Positions 27,401 to 39,400 of a DNA stretch of 60,000 nt are shown in pieces. The notes below the pieces were generated by a model that saw only the letters and a program-made list of their open reading frames with translations, was not told the DNA's origin and made no database searches. A program made the position numbers and the translations under genes. Source of the DNA: Membranipora membranacea (taxonomy: Eukaryota; Bryozoa; Gymnolaemata; Cheilostomatida; Membraniporidae). Every line of letters begins with the position of its first letter. Position 1 is the stretch's first letter. The stretch is from positions 17,607,387-17,667,386 of the forward strand of contig OU612069.1 of assembly GCA_914767715.1 (NCBI GenBank), in the 5' to 3' direction.

Positions 27401-30400
27401 CCAGCAAACCTTAGAGGCGTCTAAAGCTTCTTTTGCCTATTTTGCTCTGTCCATTAACTGTTCCTGTATTGGAAACTACTATTTTGGATTTTAAAAGTTT
27501 ACTAATCTTTTCAACAGTTCTGAGCAGTTGACCATCAGCTCTCCAAAGAGAGTTGTGTCAAATAAAGTATACACCAGCTCACGAATTAGATTGATGATCC
27601 ATAGCTCAAAACAAAATATAGAAATGGTATCTTTTTAGTTATCTGGCTATCTTTAATTAATATTTCTTGTTTGGTTATTCAAGATTCGAGCGCAGGATCT
27701 GGATTCAGGACTTAATGCAGATATAACTTACTCTATCAAATCAGGAGATGATCTGAGGCAGTTCTCTATCAACTCTAGATCTGGGTTTATCAGCGTAGCT
27801 GCTCCTCTGGACCGTGAAGCTGTAAGTTACCTAAATTTTAATCTCGTTTGATTTCTCTATTTAAAAGCACTTTGCGTTTTGTGTTACTAAAATTCAATAA
27901 GGTTTTTCTTCAGACTCATGTGATCACTGTGATCTTATCAATACTCCAATATACTGCGATTTTTTCTTTCGCTGAATATGGTTATCATTTAGAAAACTTT
28001 ACCATCCAAAGACAGGCCAGCTACTTCTCAATCCCAAACAATATTGATGATTTATTTTTGAAACAAAAAATGTTAATGCAAGTTCTTTCAGATAGTTGTA
28101 TGACCATCAATTATGGTTTCAACTTTGAACATTTTTCTGGCACATAGATCTCCGAGTACAGACTAGTGATTCAGGCAGCAGACAGCGGCGCTCCCAGACA
28201 GATCTCTACTGTTTTACTCATTGTGTCTATAACTGACATCAATGATAACGTACCTGTGTTCTCACAAACAAACTACACTGCTCAAGTACAGGTAAGACGC
28301 AATAACAATATTAAGGCTTACTTAGGCATTTTTTATTACTGTCGTAAATCTTTGCCGCCCATAACACTTTCCAGTGCAGAAATATAATTGAAGTTTGAAT
28401 TTTTTTCACCAAGAATGGTCATTCAATCCCTCTTTGATGGCTACTTTGCCAGTCCTCCTCATAGATCAGACAAGTTTTCTGTTTGTAGAATTTCATTTTA
28501 GTTTTGGGCCTTTGTTTAATCCTTTGTGTGCAATTGAATCTTGCATTTTGAACTAACTGCGAATGATTTCTTCTAAACTCCTTGCCTGCTGGGTTTAATC
28601 GAATTTATGGGTGTTGCGAGTGTTGCATTGCGGTGGCGGGAGCAAATAATGCGAGAATGGTGCACTTTGATTGGCTGATTTTGGTTTCTGATCAGCCAAT
28701 CAAAGCGTTTAAAAAAGTTGGATGCTAGCTTCACTGCAAAATGTTACATGTACACTACTTGTATTCACCCATTGTAACCAGCAAGGTGATTGGTTCATGT
28801 AAAACACACTATAGTGAGAACCTTTTGTTCATTGGCTCAGCAGCTGCACTTTTTCTGGCAATAATTAACTGTGTATTCTGGGATGATTTCACTCCACCTA
28901 CACAACAACTGCAGACAAAAGCTCGGCGGCAGCGGGAGCAGCGTTTCGTTACTGTTTGTTTGATTGCTTGCTTGCTTGCAGGTTTACCCCGAAGGAAATC
29001 TTTATCGTAACACCACCTTCCTCCTCACATCAACACAAACTCCGCCAACTTCCTCAGAATCAACCAATCCGGATGCAGAAACTCCAATGAGCTCCTATGA
29101 AGTAGGCATTGATGATATTAATGAACCATTAATATAATTACTGGGACTCATTGATCCCCAAATGAAAAACAGGTCCCTGTTATTGCATGGTTTATATAAC
29201 CATGGTCCCTCTCCCACACAGAATGTTCTAAACTAGACTTAATAGTTCGAGTATAGGGGTGGCATTATAGCAATCTAATATTTTGGCAAGATTTATGCTT
29301 AGCAATAGCTTTGTAGTAGAATTAACACTATAGCTAATGGCAGTATGTTAACCCAACTTCTTGGCTGGTTTTGGTATGTGATTAAAACGGGTATTGGAAC
29401 AACATGTATACACACGGTAGCACTGGTGATGGGCTCAACATCGCTCACCTTGATTGCAAGCTTACCTCAAATGCCAGCACACCTATCAACCCCTTGTCTG
29501 TATCCACTCCTGTAGGATGGACAAGGAGACGGATATTCCCCCTTGACACTCGCTGTGACAGATGCGGATGCCTCACCAAACAACGGACCATTCAAATACA
29601 CAATCATCAGTGGTAACGACGAGGATAAGTTCTCTGTCGATGAGAACGGTCTCCTGGTCGCCCATGGTACATTTGACATGAAGAAAAGACGGATTTATAT
29701 GCTGCAGGTAATATAGTTATAATTATTTTTTTTTTTATTTATAGCGGTTGATTTGAAAGTATACAAATAACAAAATGTCCGAGGCAACTTGTTAACAGTT
29801 CTGGTATTTCCCCCTGATATAACAGTATTAGAATTTGTTATATTTTGTGACATGCTCAAGATAAAAAAGTTATATTTACAGCTGTAGTTGCCCCTGCAAC
29901 ATTTTTAATTGCGTCCTCATATTGCCCTGATCAACCATACATTTTCTCTCACCTGTCACAAAACCAGTTTTTCTCAAGAAATGAGCTGACCATTATGATT
30001 TTAAATTTTAGGTCAAGGTCGATGATGGAGGAGTACCACCACTATCTTCCACAACCTTTGTGAAGCTGGAGGTTCATGAGGCTACATTACATCCACCAGT
30101 AGTTGCAACCCCTCGTAACTTTACAGTGGTAGCCTATGAGGACACTTTCCCAGGTGGTGTGATTGGTCATGTAGTAGCCAGAGATCCAGACTTTGATAAA
30201 CTGCAGTACGGGCTTGTGTCACCACACCTACAAAGACAATTCAGGTAAGCTCACAGTCTTTTCAATCGTATGAAGTTTTTGTTTTACTTCATTAATCATA
30301 TTCCAGTCTTGAAGAAGTATTTTGCAAAATTCCTTTACTCCACCTATTGCCATTATCTCTATACTAAGCAATTGAAACATGGCTCTTGCAATTTTTTAAA

Positions 30401-33400
30401 ATGACCCATTTGTTCCTGGAAGTTTAAACCCATAGACAAATCACTTCTGTGTTTTGTCTATGAATAAACCACTCAGATATCCTATTACCGTTACATTAGG
30501 CAGAGCATAAAGAAAACACTGGAAGTTAAATTTATCGTTTATTTTAAAATTTTCATCCTTTACAGTATGGATAGAAACAGCGGCGCTTTCAGCTCCTACT
30601 CTCTCGACTCTGGTACATATGTTCTCAACATCAGCGCGACAGACGGTAGATTCACCAAATATGGTGTTATTGAGGTCAAGGTCGTATCTATCACTGATGA
30701 GATGATGTCACAATCTGTTGGTATCCGAATAGAGAGGTTATCTGCAGCGGAGTTTGTATCGACACTCAAAAGATCGTTCGAGACGGCGCTCAGCGGACTT
30801 AGTCCTAGTATAAGGTAATGACAGCCAACATGATGTCTGCCATACAGGAATTCATGTATCATATTGGGCAAGTATCACGATTATTTCAATCATATCTATT
30901 GTTATTGTATTTATAGTGCACATAATTACACAGTTTGTGTTTCTTATAAGTGTTGAGGACAAAACTTCTTTATCATGCTGACATTGTCAAGATCTTCACA
31001 GGCTGTCATTGTATCCTTTCCAGAAAAATTCACATCTTGAGTATCACAGAAGACTCATCTGGCCAATCAGCTCGCACCAAGCGACAGACCGGCCAATCAC
31101 GAGGCGGTATAGTAGTACTAGTAGCTGCTGAGAAGCTGATTGGAGATATGATGACTAAGGAGAGACTAGCTACTTATATCAGAGATAACAAGGATAGAGT
31201 GGAGAGCATCCTCGGAGGTAAGCATCCCATAATGCAGTGTGGTCTCGCTTCCCTTACATTACGAGCACAGGAGTCTGATAAATGTATTTATAATTGACAG
31301 ACCTGTTTTGCTCTGCTACGTTAAGTGCTTGTGACAAGAGAGATCTGATTGGTTGATTTCAGTTTCATTCGCTCCTTGATATGGTCATGTACACTCGTTG
31401 ATGATGTGTGTTGGTGGTGTTTCAAATTGAGGTTTTAAACATGACCCAAGATGGACTGTATTTTCAAGACTTACTTTAAGTATTTTTAACTAGTATTCAT
31501 CACTACATGGCAAATTGATTTTCATGTTTTTTTCCATACGCTATTGTTACAGGTGTAGATATAGGCCTGCCAGCAGATGATTTTGTCTGTTCTCCTGAGA
31601 TCAAGTGTAACTCAGACGAGAAATGTGACATGGTCTATCAGATCACACAGGATAAGGTCACCATACACTCTGATCAGCAGAGCTTCGTGTCCCTACTCGC
31701 TAAGCCTCAGGAGAAATGTGTGTGTCTCGGTCCGACGTGTGTCAACCCGTGCAGCGCTAATCCCTGCCCTAGACATAAGGTAGGTTTAACTCTAATTATT
31801 ACACCATATATGTTTCAAGGTCAACTTTCTGTTAGTGGACAAAGTTCAATAAAAAAAGCCTAAATCTGGTTGTAGGTTGAAGAATAAGGAAATTTGGAAT
31901 TTTGATTTAAGATAAATTGTACTCAGTTCTATTTGATCAAACAAAATATTTTTCTCCATCTTTATTGAGATTTGTTTTTTTTCCTATTCTTTCTCGATGG
32001 CTGATTTTTTCTTCATATTTAATGAAATTTTTTTCCTTTTTGTGTCGATAGCTGATTCTGAGAATCATAGTCATCAAATGAAAGTTGCAAAAACTAAAAT
32101 AAAATAAAATAATGAGATATGTCAACTTGAGTTGATGGAGGAGAAATTTTGATGATTTTGTTTTTTGCATTTATAGACCTGCGTGCCGGGAGCTTCGCCT
32201 CAGTCATACAGCTGTGAATGTCCGGCCGGTACATTCGGTGTAGACTGTGATCTACATGATGGCTCTCCTCTAGCATTCAACGGAGATAGCTACGCCCGCT
32301 GGACACTGGTTAAGGATATCAAAACAAGGCTACAAGTTAGACTGACTTTCAGAACTAAGCAGAGTGATGCAGTGCTGATGGACGCCAGAGGAGATCGGGA
32401 CTACAGCACACTGGAGGTATGTATGAAGTGACGACTGATTGATGATTGAGTGACAACTGATCGATGATTTGTTTGTTGATGGATTGTTACAGCTGTATTT
32501 TCTGTGGGAACACTATTTGAATAATGCTGTAAGCTGTAGCTGTAAACTGATAAACGATTCAATCCCCATTAAAATTCAAGATAATGGTTAGAATTTTTGG
32601 TGAAAAATATTTTAATTGGGATACATATTCTGCAAAAAATGATTAATCAAAATGATTTTTTTAATAAACTAACTAGCAATCCATTAGCTTCCCTTAGAAA
32701 GACTTCAAATGTCTCTCTCGTTGCACAGCTTGTTGATGGCAAAGTACAGTACACCTTTGAGTGTGGATCTGGACCAGCTAGTATGATCACAGGGGAGAAT
32801 ATGAACGATGGTAACTGGCATAACATCACTCTGGAGAGAAATGGTAAGTTACATATAAATCTAAATATATCCACAAGCAAAACAGATTCCTTGATATCTT
32901 GGGAGGTTTCGCCTTTGCTGTGAAAAAAGTCAATGTCTTCCTGTCTAACATTGCCAAATTTCTCATTTAGAAAATTCCAATGGGTCTAACCTTATATGCA
33001 AGATATTGTTATAATATATATAATATTTAATACAATATAATGGTATCAATGTTATAATACCTGCTGTTTGACCGATGAGTTCATTGGTTTGACTATAGAT
33101 CCCATAACGAGAACTTTTGCTGTTGTATTTTAGGTAACTTTGCCCGACTTCTGTTGGACAAGGGCTGGACAGCTCAGGCAGAGAGTGATAGAAACACAGT
33201 AGAGATCAACCTCAAGGATAAAAATGTCTACTTCGGTGCTATCGTCAAGACTCTATCTAACGGACAAAGTGAGTGATCTTGACTAGTTTGGGATTCTCTC
33301 CTTTTTGTCATTTAATGGAATCTATGAATGCGTGACCCATGAATACTTTTGAAAATCCTCAAATATCTTTTAAGTAAGATACTATATCAGATACATTTGA

Positions 33401-36400
33401 ATCATGACAACCACAGTGAATTTTTGCACGGCCAATGAAACTCGCAAGATTATTAAACCTCATAATATAATATTATGTAAAACATTTGTAATTGTCTTTC
33501 TTCCACTAGTTGTCAAGCAAGCTGGCTTTAAGGGATGTATGAAGGATATTCAGATAGACCGAGTTCCACTGCCTTATACAGACACAAACAGTGCGGGTGG
33601 GGACTTTACGTTCCCAGGTGTAGAGTTTGAGTGCCATGAGTCTTTCTATGGAGTATGCAGTATCAACCCATGTCTGAATGGTGGCACCTGCCTCGAGACA
33701 GGAAACCGAGTACAGTGCAGCTGTAAAGGTATTTAGACTGAGCAATCCTTATCTCAAACATCTGAGAACTTGTATAATTGGAGACATTTTTACACTTTTT
33801 TTTGCCTTTTCAAATAATGTTTTTAAGCTGATTGAAAACTTGACTTGAGTTTTTGCGCTGAAAAGTATAGGGCACTGACAGTATATTGATTGTACACTGA
33901 CTGTCATATCATAGTTCGTTGTGAGGACCTCAATATTCTAAGTCAGCATTTTAAATATGGATTTTGTTATTACTACACTTGAATAGTATAGTCCAAATAC
34001 CCATATTTATTTCATTTTAAAATTGACTTTAAATAGGATATTCATCATTATCTTACACACCAGTTGACTGTGTTATACCTGTTTATATATAGGATATGAA
34101 GGCTCACGCTGTGAGAAGGATTTAGATGAATGCTCTACAGATAATCCCTGTGCTGCCGGAGCTACCTGTGAGAATACTCTTGGTGATTATATCTGTCATT
34201 GTCCTTATGGTGAGTGATAAGACCATTTAATACCCTAGGGGAGTGAATACTGGATAGAATTGAGTTAGTCTGTGGGTGTCTTAATGTTAGCAAACATGTA
34301 AATTTGGTTATTACGTAATAGCAAACTTATCATCCTCTGAGTAATTTACTTTTTTCTGTATTATTGGTGAATTCGCTTTGCACGACAAATTCATTGGAGG
34401 CCCAATTGGTGCCACCGCCAAGAGACCGTGGTGTATGAAGTGGTTCTCACAAGTACAAGTTCAATCGAGGGTTTTACGAACCATGCAATGATTGATTATT
34501 TACCCACCTTCGATCTGTTCATTCTCTTATACAAGTTTCTTAAATTTTTCTATTAGGCAAGACAGGCAAGCAGTGTTACCAGAATGATGAGTGTCTCTCC
34601 TCTCCTTGTGAAGAGGACCGAGTTTGTAAGAATATCCACCCAGCCGAGCAGATAGACAAACCTTACGAGTGTGTGTGCGCTGACGATGATGACGTGTGTA
34701 AAGAGAAGGTCACTAAGGGACCCATGATGCCTCCTATGCATATTGTCTATATATCAGGTAAATTAATATATAAAAGGAATTTAATTTAAGTCGATTTAAT
34801 GTATAAAAGGAAAAAAATGGAGATTTTGTGGCTCAATTGAAGATAATCAGAAAGATTCACTATAGTCACCACAAGCTTTAATTTTATAGCAGTTCTTAGC
34901 ATATCAGGAAGTGTAATTATAGTGTTAGATTATGATGCATCTATTGGCTTTTTTGAATTTGACATTAAACGCCATGTTCCCCTTCCCCATGTTTACAGCT
35001 GCGGCACTAGGCTTGATATTGATCATAGTGATCATAGTGGTAGTAGCTCGTTGTGTCATTACACGACGCCGTCGTCAGAAGGAGAAGGCGCCTCTTGGTA
35101 GCTGTAAGTCTGAGAGAGAGGCTATGTATTATCCTAGAGGGGCAAGAGGGGATAATCTGTATGACGAGTCTCAGGATCTGTATCCATCTAGAGCTCCCAG
35201 CCCTCCACCACCTAGTGTACCACCGAGACCTGCCAGCTATACTCCCAGGTAAATATCACCTCATCAGTGACAAATACTTCATCTGACTCCTTAGCTTTTT
35301 AACACCATAAACATTGCTGTTAGGCCTTCTTACTATCCATAAGCCTGTCCTGTGCTCAACTCAGACACTGCATCCAAAATTCATTGCTTTGTAGGATATC
35401 TTTTTCTTTGTCCCCCAAATCATGAATTGACTTTGGGCTTTGCAATTTTAAAGATATCCAATGTGCTCTTAATTGCATTTTCATACCATCACCTTGCAGC
35501 GCAAACGATACTGGTTCAGCCTCGAATTGGTACGTCAGCTTGTTTTCCATTTTTTATTCTTGTAGCACTAAATTTGCGTATCAATGTCAGCGTGTCATGC
35601 TATGGACATTATTATCATCTGGCGTTTCATATCGCAGCTATACAAAGTTTTGCCTGAATCACAATATTTCGTTTCACGTTCAATTCTTCAAAAATCCTGC
35701 TGCTTAGTGAAAATTGTAGCTATCGATATGACGTCTCAATGCTAGTTTTACGCCGAATATATTTTAATTTTATCAATACTATTTTTATGATGACACACCA
35801 TGGACTATGATAAAGCCACATTTTATCAGAGATACTTGTCAACATCCTTAGGGATTTCACTGGATATGCACAGTTCAATTGTGTTGTCTGTTGTCCGTTA
35901 CATACCCACATTTGCCGATGCCTCTTCTGCTAAGTAAATATTTGAAACACCAACATGTTGTACAGCCTTACTGACACTTAGTTAAATCAGGATATTTCAA
36001 ATAGTGAAAGTTCTCAGACTACATGAAGCTAACAGGCATACATTTGTTATGTTTAAATAAAATAAGATTATTATAATAATGAGCTAATGCTGTTTGTTCT
36101 CTTGTAGTGTGAATGAAGGAGCAGGTGGTAAGGGTAAGAAGACCTATGAGATGTCACATGACTACGGATCAGCAGCTGACGGTCTGGATAGGATAGCTCT
36201 TAATACCTTCACTCAGGTAAATTACATATTTTTAACTGCAACACTGGTATTTAATGTTGCAGTAACATTATTTATGTACTATTTTTGTGTTGTCTATCTT
36301 TGTGTACTATCTTTTGTGATGGCGTAGTATGCACCCAAATCAATGTATAGATAGTTGAGATGATGCTCTTTTTGATGAAACTTCCAAAACTCGTGGTAGG

Positions 36401-39400
36401 TCAGCAGAGGCTTAACTTGAGGAAGTGATGTTGGTCCACATTTTTTATATCAATTGTTTCATAAATGAATATATTTTGTAGGGTTATGGAGATGTGCATG
36501 TGGTGAGACCCAACCCGACCAGAGCGACGACCACATTCGCAGCGTTACCCAAACTTACACCCCCACCTCCTAGTGTTAGTGATACAGACTCTATCAGGAA
36601 ACCTGCCTGGGACTTCGACTATCCAACCAATGAGACAGGGAGAGGTAAGACTTGATATCTAGATTTTCAATTCTATGATTTGCATGTAATACTGATTTCA
36701 ATAGAAAACTGTGTATGAATAGGCTAGATCTGCCATCCTTTTTGTCAGGTGGAGGCAATATGGATTTTCTCTACTCCCTTTTGTTGTGATTCAGTTTTGT
36801 TGTCATCCTGTTTTGTTGTTAAGCAGATTCTTCTTGCTAGATAAACACAAACCTAGAAATCTATCACTTTTTATAGATATGCTATCTGCTAGAGGTTCAG
36901 ACAGGCTTGGCAGATCAGCGGGTGTGCATGGATTACCCTCACACCTTTCATCTAGAGCTGGTTCCAAAGCTGGATCTAAGGCTAACTCTAGACATGGATC
37001 CAAACCAGCATCAATCACCAATGGAAGCATTGCTAGTATTCCACTAGAAGATGAAGGTACATAGGCTAGATATATAATATCCCTCTTCTGATTGGTTAAA
37101 TCCTTCCAATTTAATCAATATGATTGGAGGGATTTAGCCTACCTCTTTAATGAAACTAAGTATTATAAATGAACTAGAAGTGAACTACATTCTATGGAAA
37201 GGAGATAGGACTACAGATGTTAGGTCTTTAGTAAATGAGTTTCTGGTTTGTCAATGTCTGTGCTCTTTTAGCTCTGCATAAATACTAGTGTGCTGTCTAC
37301 CTATCAGTCCAAGTCTGTTTGAAGCTGTACAGTCCAACTCAATACTCCAAATATTACCTGTCTCCAATCCCTTCCAAAGCCAAAATTCCTTATCCAAAGT
37401 TGAACAATTCTGCTTGAATTATAGTCGCCATTATAGAAAGCTAGTCTTTTTATTATTTACAATTTTTATAAAGCACAGCATACAAGGCTATCGTTAAAAC
37501 CGCAGCATCCAACTTTTATCAATTTGTAGTTAGCATTGCCTCTTTGCAAAGTAAACCCACATCGATGGGTGGGGTTAGAAACCCGCCATCTCGAAATGCT
37601 GAGAAAGGTAATGCATGCTACGCATCGGAAGCAAAAAACTCAACTCTGCTCTCCTAAAATAGACATGTTAATTCTTAATAATTTTGTTTAGAATGCTTTA
37701 TATTAATTAAGTTGGTATTTTTTTTATTAACAATTAACCTTCCCTTACTATTTAGTCGCTTTTTAGGTCAGTGCTAGTTTCTGTTATATTGAATGTGTTA
37801 TTTGTTAGAACTTATTTTAATTTTCATCTGGCATGCCTCACAAAGGAGTAACATTTCTCCTTTAATTGAAGTTATCTCCACCTAATATTTACTTCAGTTG
37901 ACAAGAAAAAGTGCATTTGCAATCTTACAGGAATCCGATCACCACGGCATGGTATGGGCATTTCTTCTCGCCGCTTTGGTTAAACAATTCATGTCACATG
38001 TTGAGAAATTTTTTGCTCCTCTCCACGCTATTCGTAATAATCATCATCACTTTGCCCTAAATCAGTTTTATACTGTGAGAGTTATTTAAGTCTCAAAATT
38101 TGCTTTGGAAAAAGGATTTGTCTCCCTCGTCAATGTTTGTCTTGTCCTTGACCCTTATTTACCTCATATTATATGCATACTCATATCAATGCAACTGTTA
38201 TCCAATTAAAGTACTAGAATGTCAACATAACATTCTTTAATAATTGGGAGTTGTCCTGGGTATTTCCAAGAGTTGCATTATGTGAAACTTTTTGAACAAA
38301 ACATTCCCCTTGAAATAGAATAATGGTTATTGGCTTGGTAGTGCGTTGGAGTGACAGATGCTAGCTTACTGGGGTTGCTGTGAATTTGAAGTGTACATTT
38401 TCTCTGCCTGTCACACATAATATATATTGCTATGAGTGCCTTGTTGGTGATGTTCATATGATCAGTTCTGAAGTGTCTTATGAATATATATTTCAATCCT
38501 TCTCTAAGTTATTTGCATTGATATTGCATGTGTTAGCTAATGTAGATAGATAAATAATTCTACTAATGATAAATTATTTTTGGGCTGGAAATACTTCGGA
38601 AACTCTTACAACGGCTTTGGTTCTTACAATCTCAAACTCAGAAATATGATAACTAACTGCTTACAAAGAACTTCGCAACTTAACGACCTGTGTTTTCATA
38701 TTTCGACCGACCATGTTCATGTCAAGGCCTTCAAGTCACACTTGTGTTTTATGTTAGATACCTAAATCCATGTCTCGCAATGTTGCATCTCACAACCATT
38801 CCCATGTCTAACATGAAATTGCCCTACAAATCATGTCGCCAAAAGCTTAATATTTCATGTCCTGTCCAAACACTATATTACAATTCGCAGCCCAATTTCT
38901 TGGAGTATCCTCAACAAAAATGAAACCTTGAAATTCCTTTCATGAGTATTGGAACATATTTAGGATTAATCAAGTTGACTGGTTTATCTTCCCATTAAAA
39001 CGTTTGCTGAAGGCTTTGTAAATTAGTATTATTATGAATCTTCCCGACAATTAATTCCCATCAGCTTCCGATTTTCAGCCTGTCGCTGTCACACTCTGCG
39101 GCATGACCAAATCATTCCATATTCCAATTAATACAAATGTCGTTTTAAAGCCTGCAACTCAAACAAGAGCCACTTCTTTTTATACACATCACCGATGCAT
39201 CAATAAATGAATCCACACTGTGTTCACTTGGGTTAACCCTAGTCACTTTTTTCTGCAGGTTATCACTGGGACACGAGTGATTGGGTACCAGTCAGAGAAG
39301 ATGGCAGTGCTATGGGACCACCCCCTGAGATCAGAAATCGTAACAGAGGAGACGGGGACAACTACCATGTAGCTAGACTCCTGGTAAGTAGACTAGTATC

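Noticed and set aside
28741-29010. 89-codon open frame with a hydrophobic segment
   Set aside because: It is in a different frame from the Fat-like exons, overlaps the candidate cassette only partly, and has no gene-like context.
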